Shown: positions 23,238 to 34,800 of the stretch, one piece after another
Position numbering within the stretch: position 1 is the stretch's first letter
How the letters are laid out: each line of letters opens with the position of its first letter
Assembly: GCA_022579005.1 (NCBI GenBank)
Contig: MU401632.1
Span: 1 to 64,000 of the forward strand
Direction: 5' to 3'
Source of the DNA: Poronia punctata
Taxonomy: Eukaryota > Ascomycota > Sordariomycetes > Xylariales > Xylariaceae
DNA: 64,000 bases
Program-made: the position numbers and the translations under genes
The notes under the pieces: generated by a model
What the model was told of the DNA's origin: nothing
Seen by the model: only the letters and a program-made list of their open reading frames with translations
The model's database searches: none

Positions 23238-24224
23238 TCACCCCTCATGAGCAAGCGCACACTCAACAGCAAACCCAAAACACCTCGCAAACCAACCCGG
23301 AGCCCAATACCCAACCTCCAAATTATGCGGCGCGCCCGGAATCAAACTCCCATCCACCCTCGAACTATTCCCAAACGCGCCCACAAGATCAACAACATGT
23401 TCCTCCGTCCCCTTCCATAACCCATCTCTCCCCGCGATACCCACCATGACAGGCACTCTCACTTTGTCCGCCCACTCGCTCCCCCACCGCACTAACCATT
23501 CTCCCAACGCATCTTGCATCTCTCTCGCTGGCGTGGGTAAGTTGATCTTGACGGCCACCTCGCGGATTTCGGAATCCGCTGCCCAGGGAGGTAGCATTAT
23601 ATCTAGTTTTCCTTTTGCTTCGAAGACGACTTGGGGATCGGATGGTGAGGAGGAGAGGATGGCGGATAGGGGGTTTGTTTCGACGAATTGGGTTCCCCAG
23701 CCTGAGATTATTAGGCCGGAAAGGGGATATGTATTTTCGTTGGTATTGTTGTTGTTGTTGGTGTTGCGTAGGCCTGCGGCTACGATGGCGCTGGGTACGC
23801 CCATGCTGTGGGAATGGAGAACTATCGATGTACATCCTGTAGCAAGACCGTATTTTTTCCAGAGAAGAGGGAGGATTTCATCGTGGAGGCGTAGGCCGTC
23901 GGATTCTTGGTACATTTCACTCTTATTATCAGAGGAGACGTCCTTGAGCTCGGATCTATCTATTGCGATGAATGGGACACGCAAGACGTTGCTGAGGTTT
24001 GTTGCGGCTTTTGTAGAGTCCATGTCGAAGTAGGCGCTTGTGTAGGATCCTCCGTGGAGAGCGATGATTAGGGGACGGTTGTACTTGTGGTCATGGTTTT
24101 TTGTTTCTGGTGTGGAAGAGGGAGGGGGAGGAGGAGGAGGAGGAGGAGTGGTTGTTGGGCTGGGGAGGTTGTGTCTCCCGGTAAGGGTGGTTCCTGATGG
24201 AAGGGAGAGTTGGAATTCTTGCAT
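23238..24224 (-). CDS. Alpha/beta-hydrolase fold protein
   Basis: Single-exon gene of 328 aa. After the first 20 residues a proline run (about nine Pro, from a GGA-repeat on the + strand at 24121-24148) precedes the fold. Landmarks are LIIALHGGSYTSAYFDMD (HGG oxyanion region), the nucleophile elbow VLHSHSMGVPSAIVAAG (S within HSMG), a probable acid Asp in VMVGIAGRDGLWKG and a probable base His in IPGAPHNLEVGYW. All three catalytic positions are therefore present. The elbow has Ser-His-Ser-Met-Gly where Gly-x-Ser-x-Gly is usual, so its first Gly is replaced. An Asn-rich insertion (NTNNNNNTNENT) sits after the elbow helix. There is no signal peptide, so it is likely cytosolic. The substrate cannot be predicted; esterase or a small-molecule hydrolase is the broad guess. 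Confidence 0.82.
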   Translation of the reverse strand: MQEFQLSLPSGTTLTGRHNLPSPTTTPPPPPPPPPSSTPETKNHDHKYNRPLIIALHGGSYTSAYFDMDSTKAATNLSNVLRVPFIAIDRSELKDVSSDNKSEMYQESDGLRLHDEILPLLWKKYGLATGCTSIVLHSHSMGVPSAIVAAGLRNTNNNNNTNENTYPLSGLIISGWGTQFVETNPLSAILSSSPSDPQVVFEAKGKLDIMLPPWAADSEIREVAVKINLPTPAREMQDALGEWLVRWGSEWADKVRVPVMVGIAGRDGLWKGTEEHVVDLVGAFGNSSRVDGSLIPGAPHNLEVGYWAPGWFARCFGFAVECALAHEG

Positions 24225-25005
24225 GGTGTCAGAGGTGATGATTTTTATTTGGTCTTTATAGAGATAGGTGTAAGTTGATGAAGTCGTCGTGTGTTGATGG
24301 ATATGTGAGGAATATACAACTACTTTCCACCAATATACCTAGTCACTGTTCCTTATATCCTAAGATTCTTTAAGTAGCATCCTCGCTGCCCACCTGGATA
24401 GCATCTTTTCCTTAAACAGGTTGCCGATTCCTTCGAAAAGTTCCCTGCATGAATAAAGTCTTGAATACCAGTCTGGGTAGAGTAATTCTTGGAATGGTTA
24501 TCAAACAGTAAGACGTACTCCAGATATGACAATATGACTCAGCAAAATGGAAAAGGGGGTTAGCGTAGGATAATACATAATGAAACAATGCGGCCGCCTA
24601 GTCCTAGATCACGGAGCATACAAGGCTAATCATGGCCGTCTACTCGTACGTCTATTTGTTGTCACTGTTGTTACAAATTCTGGAAGCTTGTAGATGGAAG
24701 GGGGCCGGCATGTTTCCATTAGCCATAACATCGTGGTTGGCATCCTATAATCCGTGTATCAAAAGACTCAGAACCCATCAATGTTGGCTCTAGAACAAAG
24801 TGTCTATTTGAAAAGAGATAACTCCTTCTAAAGCAGTCTAGTCCGAGCAACTGCAGCTTTTTGTTACACTACACGTAATATCTTATTCATACATAAAGAT
24901 GTCTAGGGATAGAGTTGGGTATCATTTTGTCACATGCCGTACAGAAGGAAAGTAGACAAGATGGGCTGAAATTTTATTAGTGTATTTGCCTCTCTTCTTC
25001 TGTCC
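24225..25005. other. Intergenic between tRNase Z 3' end and the hydrolase promoter
   Basis: No gene supported. It contains the hydrolase promoter and the tRNase Z 3' UTR, plus one TACTCGTA copy at 24641-24648. Confidence 0.4.
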
Positions 25006-27855
25006 TCAATCCTGGTTCAGCTCTTTCAGCTCAAAATACCTCTGAATCGTAGGGAGGAATATTTGTGCCTTTTTGAAATCACCCAGTCTAACTCTCATCA
25101 AATCGAATGCTAAAAGGATCGCTACGTCCTTCTTTGGCCCTGACGTTTCCGAAGGACTGGAAGGGGGGGTCTCGCTATCTTCCGCCTCGCTATTGATAGG
25201 GATCTTCTGATATCTTTGTGAGAAATGAGTCAATAGGATCCGTCTGGCTCCCATCCGGCGGCCCACGTCGATGGCTTCCGACATGGTGGAATGCTTCTTG
25301 GCGATTGCATCACCTTGCAGCTCGTCATCAAAGGTGCTCTCATGTATCAGGAGTGTGGCGCCTTTCCCCATCTCGACAAACGCGTCGCTCGGACGGCAAT
25401 CACCCGAGTAGGCAATCTTGAGTCCCGACTTGAAGGTGAAGGCGGTGGCGAGTGCCCCGTAACAATGGTCGACCCGGCACGCCTCCACCTTGTCCAGCCC
25501 GAATTGCGACAGCTTGTCACTAAAACTCTCGCTGCCGTTGTTGGCGGAGAAAGAACGGCCTATGACTCGGTCATAGCCAATGTCCTCGACATTCGAATAC
25601 TCCATTAACCAGTGAAGCATATGACCGTGCGAACAGAAGAGAAGTTTGGCATCTGGACGCGACTCCTTCGTCTCCTCATGCCAGGCCTTGATGATGGAGG
25701 CAGTGCCTAGATGGTGATCGGCGTGCAGATGGCTGATCCAGATGGCCTTCAGATCTCGCAGCACCGACGGCAACTCGTCGCCGAAAGCTCGGTGCAGCTG
25801 ACCTAGAGTATTCTCTCCTGCGTCGAACAGATAGTTGCCGTAGCCCGGCACCCTGACAAGAGTGCTGGACACGCTCCGGTATTTCGATGGCTGCGCCGAG
25901 CCCGTGCCGAGCGGGATGATCTCGGCGTCCCTGTTGGGAATATCCACTTCCGCTTTCTCCACTCTCTCCAGGAATTCGGGGTCGGTGCTTCGAACCTGTG
26001 CTTCAACAGCTAGTTTGGATATTTCATTGGGGAAATCCGACTCGCCCATCTTCTTAAGATCCGCAAACGGTTGTATGTGCTCATTCTGCACCATATATTC
26101 CGGCGAGAACTGTACCCGCTGGCCGATACGGGCCTGTTCGTACCCTGTCGTCTCGGCTATATTCCTGCCCGAGATCGAGAGGTTGTTGTTGAAGCGCGGT
26201 AGAGGGAATCGCTCGGGGTCGATCTTCCATAGCTTATAATTCTGCGCTGCATGAGACTCAAATGTAATCATGTTGGGGCAGCTGTCAACCGAGGAGACTA
26301 GGTGCTTCTGTGGCATCTTCTTCATGAATTCCTGTAGGCGCGGGTCGTCGATTACGCCACGGCCCAGAGACCAGAATACGGTTTCGACGCCAGCCATAAT
26401 CGCACTATCCGACAACTCGCTTCGGTTGAGGAGAGGGCCGATGTAGGAGCTGTGGGGCAGATCGATGAGGGCGAAACCAGTGCCAGAAATGGATTTATCG
26501 AGTACCATATCGGGAGTGACCACGGTACCTTCCTTGGTTGTGACGGTTTCTCTGTTGGTGAGCTTCCGGAAATCCGTTTTGTCGACCCCAAGCCGTTCGG
26601 CTTCCTTGACCAAGAACTTGCCTCGCCTCTCATGGCCTTTGGCTATGTAACACATCGATTGCTTGGACGGGATCGTCGGAGGCAGTACATGGATTTGGCT
26701 TGCCGGCCACGGTTTCCGGACGAGTACGGGAATATCGGGGACGTCAGGGTTGTCGGGACCCGGCAGGGGACCGCTGTATGGCTGTATCCGGCCCTTGTCG
26801 TCTCGCACAAAAATCTTGGCCGGCATGCTGGCCTTGTGTAGGGTTGTCTGCACAAGTTCGTCGATGGACCATTTCTTGTCGAACATACGGGCGACGATAG
26901 CGCTGACTGTTGCCTGCCCATCAACGTCGAGTGGCGTCGCCGGGGGCAAACGGAACTTCGTATCTCCCTCGACAAATTCATCGTGGCTGCGTTTGCCGAG
27001 GGCAGGCAACTCTTCCTGGTCGGGTTCGAGCGCCATTTGCCATATGTTGAGGTTTTCGTCTTGGAAAAATTGGGAGTCGCCGGATGTCTCATGCGTAACC
27101 AAAGGGAAAGCCCTTCGGAAAATGAAGCGGCGGGCGGTGGCCAGGAGATAGGCCAGGTTCCTGCCCCCATGGATGTTCATTCTCGACTCCCTCCGTCTTT
27201 TGTCTTTTTCCTTTTCCTTTTCCGTCTTTTCCCTTTCGTCCCTCGATGACCAGGACTCGGCCAAGGTGAGCATCAGGCCCAGAAGACCGCCCGAGGTTTG
27301 CCAGCTGATGACGCCGCTAAGGAAGACATGTTCGAGCTTGACGATGCTGTACGAACGCTGGACGAGAGCCCGCTGGGTGCCCTCGCTCATCTGGCCGAAC
27401 AGATAGCGTTTGTTGTCGAAGTGGACGACGAGGGAAAAGCCAGGCGCATCGGCCGTCGGCGTATTCGCAACCTCTACCCAACTCTTCATCTTTCCGGCAA
27501 ATATGTTCTTGAAGTAGTCCGATGGGGTACAGTCGGTGCGAAGGCTGCGCCTGGAAAATATGATGGATCGGTGTTGTCCGTTTTTGCTGCGGAGACCCAA
27601 GGCTTTTATAAAGTCGTAACAGGGGGGGGCACCGCAAAAATGGATCAAGGGGCCTTTGGAGAAAGATGTGTCGGTCGAGGGAAATGTACGGGGTGAGTCA
27701 GTCTCGCCGTGCTGGAGCGGAATACAGGACTTTTGGGTCGGGCTGACGATTTGAGGGTTCGGCGATGGTTCCAACACTTTTCTTCTTCCAGCACTAAAAA
27801 TGCCCAAAGTTTGCTTGACTGCCCTGATTACGCCATTCTCGACTTGTATGGACAT
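25006..27855 (-). CDS. Long-form tRNase Z (tRNA 3' processing endonuclease, ELAC2/Trz1-like)
   Basis: Single-exon gene of 949 aa, the size expected for long-form tRNase Z. The enzyme cuts the 3' trailer from precursor tRNAs in nucleus and mitochondria. The N-terminal half-domain starts near residue 123 (MKSWVEVANTPTADAPG, then LVVHFDNKRYLFGQMSEGTQ). The C-terminal catalytic metallo-beta-lactamase domain has the entry segment IIPLGTGSAQPSKYRSVSST, the zinc motif HLHADHHLG (H709 onward), KIAYSGDCRPSD, the HST region KKHSTMSEAIDVG and the terminal motif ILLTHFSQRY. Metal ligands look complete. Residues 1-122 precede the conserved domain; they could be a mitochondrial targeting extension, with translation from Met123 giving a shorter form, but upstream in-frame ATG use cannot be decided from sequence. 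A Lys/Glu-rich linker (REKTEKEKEKDKRRRE) interrupts the N-terminal half. Confidence 0.95.
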   Translation of the reverse strand: MSIQVENGVIRAVKQTLGIFSAGRRKVLEPSPNPQIVSPTQKSCIPLQHGETDSPRTFPSTDTSFSKGPLIHFCGAPPCYDFIKALGLRSKNGQHRSIIFSRRSLRTDCTPSDYFKNIFAGKMKSWVEVANTPTADAPGFSLVVHFDNKRYLFGQMSEGTQRALVQRSYSIVKLEHVFLSGVISWQTSGGLLGLMLTLAESWSSRDEREKTEKEKEKDKRRRESRMNIHGGRNLAYLLATARRFIFRRAFPLVTHETSGDSQFFQDENLNIWQMALEPDQEELPALGKRSHDEFVEGDTKFRLPPATPLDVDGQATVSAIVARMFDKKWSIDELVQTTLHKASMPAKIFVRDDKGRIQPYSGPLPGPDNPDVPDIPVLVRKPWPASQIHVLPPTIPSKQSMCYIAKGHERRGKFLVKEAERLGVDKTDFRKLTNRETVTTKEGTVVTPDMVLDKSISGTGFALIDLPHSSYIGPLLNRSELSDSAIMAGVETVFWSLGRGVIDDPRLQEFMKKMPQKHLVSSVDSCPNMITFESHAAQNYKLWKIDPERFPLPRFNNNLSISGRNIAETTGYEQARIGQRVQFSPEYMVQNEHIQPFADLKKMGESDFPNEISKLAVEAQVRSTDPEFLERVEKAEVDIPNRDAEIIPLGTGSAQPSKYRSVSSTLVRVPGYGNYLFDAGENTLGQLHRAFGDELPSVLRDLKAIWISHLHADHHLGTASIIKAWHEETKESRPDAKLLFCSHGHMLHWLMEYSNVEDIGYDRVIGRSFSANNGSESFSDKLSQFGLDKVEACRVDHCYGALATAFTFKSGLKIAYSGDCRPSDAFVEMGKGATLLIHESTFDDELQGDAIAKKHSTMSEAIDVGRRMGARRILLTHFSQRYQKIPINSEAEDSETPPSSPSETSGPKKDVAILLAFDLMRVRLGDFKKAQIFLPTIQRYFELKELNQD

Positions 27856-28289
27856 TTAAAACGAATGGCATGCAGTACGTTGTGAACAAAAGAACTGCAT
27901 TCTAATGTATTGAGGATCAAGACATTGATAAGTTAAAATGTACGATTGCGACCACAATTCTCGGATACCTATTCGTAGACCACTATGCAGGCCCCAGGAT
28001 GCCGTAGCGTCGGTTTTTTTTTTGTTGCGCCGTTCTACTCGCACTTGTATGAATCTATGAAAGTACTAAAGTATCTTATCTAATCTCTGCGCTAGCTCCA
28101 TAAGGGCAAGCTGTACGGGGCCGTTTAATAGTTGGGCAACCAATAGAAATTCGAAACCCTCATTCTATTTCTACCCTGTCTGCCTGTCACGCCTGTAGAC
28201 TGTAGTGTTCATGTAATTAGGTACTGGGTACACGGTCACGGTCACGGTCACGTCCATATGCCCAGTCAGCCAGTTCCTCCTCCGATGAC
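27856..28289. other. Intergenic, with short CGGTCA tandem repeat
   Basis: No gene. A hexamer repeat (CGGTCA, about three copies) lies at 28231-28252. The region holds the tRNase Z promoter and the GH16 3' UTR. Confidence 0.5.
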
Positions 28290-29483
28290 TCACGGATTAT
28301 AAGACAAAACCTCGAGGTTTCGCACTTGGTAAAGCGTGTCTAGTCCCCGTGTTAGCTTTTCTATTCTGATCCCATCGGGAAATGGATGAATCATTTTCGA
28401 CTTACCACTATCCGGCCCTGGAGATCCGGAAGACCCTTCCATCTGCAAGTTGATGATCCTTGAGTGTGCCGTTAGCCATCCACGTCACCCCGGGGCATGC
28501 GCAACATAATAGTAGGCTTTTTCAAACGACATTCGACCAAGTTTGGAACTTACAAGTACATGGGCTTCCCGAAGAAGTCACCTCCGACCTGAGTATCGAC
28601 GAGTGAGCCGTCCATGTAAAAGTTTACCGATACGCTAAACATCGAGGGATCATCAGCATATCTCTGGACGGGTACAGATTCACTTCACATTGGTCTCGAC
28701 TACGTACTCTTTCTGATTTATATCGCGGACTTCGCACTTGATCGAGTGGAACTCATCTGGGCTCGAGTAATCGACGTCTTTCCAAGAGAGGACTGACGAT
28801 GTATTGAACGTGTTGAATGACTAATGGGTTCAAAGTCAGCAAGCTCGATGTTTTCAAGCATTCTCCAATTTCTAGGGCTGTCATGAAGTCGAGCTTCTAG
28901 CATCCAGTGTGTCGAATCGAGCAAGAAGTACAGTTCATATGAACACTTACAATCTTGCCAGAACCTTTCCACTCGGCCATATCAATCTCAGGCGGCCACC
29001 CTTCCACCGCAGTAAGCCAAAATGCCGGCCAAGTGCCTTTTGTCGTCGTAGCCTTGAACTCTCCGGTGAAATCGTAACCACCACCCTGTGAGACGTTGAA
29101 GTGTTCCTTTGCGTGGATAGCACCAGACAAGTAATTGATCGGGATACTCTGACCGCCGTGCGAGGCGTCAGGTTCTCCGGAGACCTTCCTCGCCGTAAGG
29201 GTGAGCAAGCCATCTGAGAAGGCGACTTGATTTTCGTTCATGCGAGCTCCTCCATTGCTTCACGTATACCTACTTGTCAGCCCCTTCTTGCACTTTCTTC
29301 TTCCTGACTAGCAGGAGCTTCATCTGTTACTTACTGGTCAGTGCCCCAGGGATAGTTATAATTCCAGTCCGTATCAAAGTCCGACTGCGAGTTGAAACTC
29401 GTAGTCGGGATTATAGTACGAACTGCATCTATCCCGGCCGCAAAGGCCAGGAGCGAAAAGCCTACGGTAGAGAAATACATCAT
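28290..29483 (-). CDS. Secreted glycoside hydrolase family 16 beta-glucanase-like enzyme
   Basis: Six exons on the minus strand: 29335-29483, 28951-29257, 28708-28820, 28554-28634, 28406-28458 and 28290-28339, total 753 nt, 250 aa. A signal peptide (MMYFSTVGFSLLAFAAGIDA) starts the protein. GH16 features are YNYPWGTDHNGGARM across the first junction, FTGEFKATTTKGTWPAFWL, the catalytic motif EIDMAE (nucleophile E140, D142, acid/base E145) and the second half WKDVDYSSPDEFHSIKCEVR, NFYMDGSLVDTQVGG and MYLIINLQMEG. All catalytic residues are present and the length is normal for a single-domain enzyme. The family hydrolyses or transglycosylates beta-1,3(4)-glucans and related polymers; the substrate is not determined here. 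No carbohydrate-binding module or GPI signal is seen. A Zn2Cys6 regulator gene lies next upstream on the same strand, but co-regulation is only a possibility. Confidence 0.92.
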
Positions 29484-30710
29484 GTCTCGATGTCGTGATC
29501 TCGCCTCGAAGAACGCGAAGGAACGGCTCAGAACGCTTTTTGAAGTCCAACTACACGACCTCACAAGCGCAACTATGGATATTCTCAATCAAAACTGCTG
29601 TCACTATATATTTCCCCCATTGGAGCAATTTTCCTAGACTTCATACTGCGGTGGTTGTCCTTCCGCCGGATAAACTACCTCCTGCCTTGTTTGAAGATCA
29701 TGTAACCTGGGGTGGAGTGTGGACTTGGTAATGCGACCCATTGCGTGCGTTGCAGTTGCAGACTTCAATGCCTTATCTCCGATATATAGAACTGAATCAA
29801 AGGTCGCATCTTCGTGACATCCATCCGGAGAGAAAGCGCTCACCTTTCGTCATATAAATCCCCATGAAATTATAAAGTGAGTAACAGGTATGCCGCCGAC
29901 GTCTGACATCGCGTTCTGACAAAAACCTGCCTACCTTAGGCACCGTAGTATCCTTAACACTGATAATTGCATATGTATGAGGATTTATCGCTATTCCTGA
30001 TATAAGGAGTTGGTCAAGTTTCCTCTTGCCTCCCTGTCACCCGTGTACGACGCCGTGCTCGTATATCCCTCTTTGTAGTGTCCTACAGTCCTACGAGAAC
30101 ATGTCTACGCATCCTTCGCATCCCTCTCGTCCAAATGAGCTTCAATCAACGTCAAACGCCTCGTGCGTAATCGGCCTATCCTAGGATTTTACTACGACGG
30201 CAGGTAGAAGCGATGGGATCCTTTGGGATCCGGTCACTCAATCAATCGACCGTTATTGTCCATGCGAATCTTTTGTCTGTTCATATTCCATACCTTAGGC
30301 ATGAAACGAGGTTCTGAAAACGGTCTGCGGTGAGGCTCCGCCGGTTAGGTGAGCAAAACAGGCGAAGAAAAAAGCAGCATCACGGCTCAAACCCACTGCC
30401 GTCCGTCTCCACAGGGGTACGCTACCAAGCTGCCTGTACGCGATGGCCTCCAATAAAACCCAAGCATCATCTTGGACAGGATCTATCTCGTTACAAGTGC
30501 ACAGGTGATGATTCCTAGCGTAACCTCGCTAATAACGCCAATCTGGTTATGAAGCAATATAAGTTTGTTAACAATATGTACAGGATATATATATATGCAG
30601 GGTATATGTACAATACAAAGATGAAACCCAATGCGGCCCGATGCTGTCTGTGTAAGATAGGGAAATATTATAATTCGTCATCGTAGCCGGTCGTTGCCAA
30701 GTGGTAGCAG
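29484..30710. other. Intergenic between GH16 and Zn2Cys6 genes
   Basis: About 1.2 kb including the GH16 promoter and the regulator's 3' UTR. No gene, tRNA or repeat is supported. Confidence 0.4.
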
Positions 30711-31886
30711 CTACTGCTCTTTCCGTGTCGACTGTTCCGAAAGCGGCTTCGATATGTCGTACGAAGTACGGAAGAAATCGGCCGTCTCGCCACTCCGCCG
30801 GTGCATTTCGCCGTCGAATAAGTGTAGCATCGCTCCGACGCCCGATAGCCTCTCTAGTCGATTGATGGACTGGCGCCAGGCCTCCATATGTTTCGTGCTG
30901 GCCAGCGCATTGACCTCTCGCAGACGCATTTCCAAGGCTTCCAGAACGGCCGGGCTGGTCTTCAGAGATGATTCTTGCTCTTTCTCGCCTACCTTTTCGT
31001 TCCCGCTCGGGTCCGCCGCCGTTGTCGCTTTCCGCATCCACGACAGGTACTCGGCGACTACCGAAGAAATGCCAGCGATCTCTGCCTGTGTGCTAAAGAC
31101 GGCCATGCTGAAGGCCGTAAACTCGGCGAGGATGTGGTTAGCGTCATCAGGTCGGCTCGGCCTCGGCCCTGGCGACGGTGGCGGTGACGTGGTGGATGTG
31201 GATGAGCCGTTCATGAGTCTGACGTCGCGCAGGCTAGGTACGTGCCTATGTGAGAAGACACTGTCCCTTCGGAAGGACGAAGAAGAGGTGCTAGCGACAG
31301 ATATATCATCCGTGTGTCTCACAGTCGGCATTTGGAATTGGGACGGGTCATGCTGAACACTCATATGGCCGCTAGAGAGGTAGTTCATGAAGTCATTATC
31401 CAAGCTCTCCGGGGATATTTGGAGGGACCGGTGGGCGAATGAAGTCGGCGGTAGGCCCGGCATACTCGATGACATGAACTGGTCTGCTGTAGGTATCGTG
31501 GTCGGCATCATCAAGTTCAAAGAGGAACAGTCCGGGTACTCGACCCCCATGGAAGAATTCGGAATGGGTATCGGCGGCTGTTCACTCCCAGCCGCTTTAC
31601 TATTGCTCCCCTGTCTCAATATATAAGCCTCTGCTTTATCTGCACTAACAGATTAGTCATTCGGTACCACATCGTCGGCTTCACTCTGAAGAAGGACGTT
31701 ACCTAATCTTTCCTGTAGGCTTTCGATAGTTTGAGCCAAGTCGGCCTTTGTAGGTTTGTGGGTGGGCACATAGACGCATGTTTCTCCGGCTCGCAGGCAT
31801 TTCTCACACGCGGGTTGGCCTCCATCACATCGTACTTTCCGATCGCGGCATAGTTTACAAGCTATGTGCCGTGCGAAGTTGCTCAT
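30711..31886 (-). CDS. Zn2Cys6 (fungal GAL4-type) transcription regulator
   Basis: Two exons: 31703-31886 and 30711-31639, joined by a 63-nt phase-1 intron with a CTAAT branch-like site, giving 370 aa. The binuclear cluster sits at the extreme N terminus: CKLCRDRKVRC then CEKCLRAGETC, spacing CX2CX6CX6CX2CX6C, all six cysteines present. It is followed by a short basic linker and a probable coiled coil (LAQTIESLQERL). The rest is Ser/Pro-rich with a helical C-terminal part (LEALEMRLREVNALASTKHM, WRQSINRLERLSGVGAML). The fungal-specific middle homology domain is not obvious, so this is a small member of the class. An intron close after the zinc cluster is common in the family. Targets are unknown; the nearest gene on the same strand is the GH16 enzyme. 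The frame can also be read without splicing, but it then stops 77 aa in. Confidence 0.88.
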
Positions 31887-34800
31887 GGTTAGATGCCCCG
31901 AGTGTCACAATATGAGAAACGATTGAAGGTGGGAGGGAGGAGGGAAAGATCTTGCTTGGCTCGGTATCACCCAAAGTCAGTCGCGGATCTTGAGCCCAAC
32001 TGTCCTCGTGTCCTCGTCTTCGCTCCACATGTGTATGCTGCGATGATAGGATATTGGTAACCTTCCGCAATCATGTTGTGTAGGTGGGTAGGCAGGTGAT
32101 ATGGAGACCGAACCTAGCTTGAGGTATAAACCAAGGTTATAAAGTTGTTGCCAAGCGTTGGTGTTCTAGGCCGATGCATATGATTAAGCTCTTGGTCTTA
32201 CTCTTTCCGGCTGGCCTCGAGCTGCTCTATACGCCAACTGACACCCTGGACAACGTGGACGGAGTCAGGGTACATGGTTGTGTGGGATCTGAACCGTCCT
32301 TGTTGTGGGGAAGTTGCTTTCCAGATGAGCAAAGGAAAGCAAGGAGAGGAACCGTATGATCAGTATCCCAGAGCGATCATACCTTCAAATATAGAAACAC
32401 CCTACACACCAGATATATGTCTGACCCGGCAAGTATGAAGTATGAGTCTCGGTCCACAGAAAAAACGACAGCAGGGTGATCGACTGGTAGATGCTCGATA
32501 CGAACATAGTAAGTTTTGCGGGGGTGTAGGAAGACGCAGAGATTATCGAGGCTATCAGCAGAATTGTACACGTGGGTTTCAGCTCTGCTGGAAGTACCCA
32601 TACCCCATCGCAGGTTATCTGGGTCAAGTGTTTCCTAACCAAACTATTCACGTTAGTTCGTGAAAGTTTACTGTATACCTAGTAATAAGGGGTTTACCAT
32701 CTTCGGCCCCACTGGCGCGAGGTTGCCCCAGCTCCTTCGGATGAGGCTCACTTAATGGCACCGCAGAACTAGCGTCTGACCCCCCATTCCCCTGGCACAC
32801 TTAGACAATCGTTCTGCCTACGTCTAGACGTGTTGGCCAATATCTTCCGCGCCAATGAAGTAGACGGTGCGTGGTTCTGCAACTCTACACGCACTTGGAG
32901 AACGGCGAGAGTTGCTGTGAGGCAAATCCTAATTCCTGCAAAATGTACCGACTGGTATCCTCCGTAGGAATGGGACATTCTTTCTTCTCTGAACCACCAG
33001 CTAGCCCGATCTTGGCATGTGCAAACGTATCGGGCAGGATGAGCTGATTTATGTGCGCATCGCTTCGCTTTGGAGGCGGACAAGTTTCTTCGGCTCATCC
33101 TGCCAAGGAATGAGATAGTAGTGGAAACGATCGAAAGCGTGCTTGGGGCAGGAATAGCTAGTGAAAATTGGAGCGCGAAATGCATGCAAGCTTCAACAGC
33201 GGGAAGAGGGCGACGGTTCCATCGTATTCGACCCAAAATTGATGTAACGGGCTGAAACGAGAATTAAGGTGTACCGGTACTACTGTACCTCTCCTTACCC
33301 ACCTTGGCCTTCATCGTTCAAGCTGAGCGAGATGGAAGCAACCTGCCTAATCGATCTACTGCGTCATGACAATTAAAACGTCTTGTTTTGAACACTAAGG
33401 AAGGTGCCTTTTTGAGGTGTTGCCGAGTGGATGGCCAATTCCAAATCTGCAAGGAAGGTAACCGGCGTCTGCATGTGGCTTGGCGACATGGTGGGGCCAC
33501 ATTCAATATGTCTTGTGTCACGTATTACGAGTAGGTATACTTATCTCCCTTGATCTATCGCCGGCCCTTTACCTACTTCTTACCTCTTCACAGACAGCCG
33601 CCTCATCGACTTAAATCAGACCTAGCTCACTGTAAGGAGAGAAGTTGAAGTTTCAGCCCTACAAATCGGATCTTGCCTGTCGATCTCATCATTGTCGTCA
33701 CCGTGCTTTCTTTTTCAAGTAGGTAAACGTGGTCTACCAAAATCACCCTCTTACATGTGCAATCATCGATCAAGTGACCATGCATATATAGCCTTAGCCA
33801 CCTGCAAGCGTCGATTGTTATACAAGTATGAGTATCAGTCCCTATTCAGGTCTGCCTTGGTATAGACCGGACCGGCCCGTCTTGTCAAATAAGCTTTCCT
33901 TCTAGAAGGCTGATGAATACGAGTACAAGCTGCAAGGCAATGAATGCCCAGGGGTACCTAGGTAACCTGGCACTCTAATCATGACAGGACGGATACCGGT
34001 CCGGATAACCTACGAGGTCCTGGTTTCTGTTTACCTATCAAGGCAACCTTAGTTTACAACGAAGTAAGTGTTTTGAACCGCGCAAGGAGGCAATGCTCTC
34101 TGACCGATTTTCCGGCCAGTTTTGTTTCGGTCCAATCTAGGCTAACCTAGACAGATTAGATAATGAGATTGCCGAGCCTGAGTACCGTTTTAAAGCTTAC
34201 TGCACCGTTAAATTAACCATATGGCTAGTCTTAAGACGGCTAGTTCGAGATTCAAACCAGTCAGCCACGCTGTTCATACGTTACGAATACCCTCGTAGGT
34301 CACAGATGTGGTCGTGCCAGGGCGCTGGATCTGCAATGTCTGCAGTCTTTCTGGCGTGTCCGTTACCGGTATAACTGGGTTATTTACAAGCACGTGTAGA
34401 TGGTCTACGTGTATGTACGGTAAAGTTGACTGATAACCAATAGTTGCCCGTCTTCTACCGGACCTCGGAACGAAAAGCGATCTCCCGGGGGAAAAGGGGC
34501 TCGTGTATTCCTACCAGCTGAGTGCCCACGTACTGCTATTAAGGTATGTAGGGCGCTCCATCTAATTACGCGTACGCTCATCGACTGTGTTTCAACTGCA
34601 GACTAGAAAGGACCGTACAGGTAACTAACTGCATCAATCTGTTACCACAATTGGAGACTGGGGACTGTCTGGTTTAACAAACGCCGTAGGTGAGAAGTAC
34701 GATCTCAAACGCGCTATTCTTAACCGAAGCAATATGTTTTCTTTGTCACAACAGACTTGGATGAGGCGGCATTACGCAATAACACACCAGTAAGCTTCCC

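Noticed and set aside
30568..31356. Open frames on both strands overlapping the Zn2Cys6 gene
   Set aside because: Shadows in other frames of the regulator's second exon.
32769..33236. 155-aa open frame on the minus strand
   Set aside because: No recognised domain, no splice partners, amino-acid composition of chance frame.
34210..34270. tRNA-like TAGTTCGAGATTC stretch
   Set aside because: Only a partial B-box resemblance; stems cannot be drawn.
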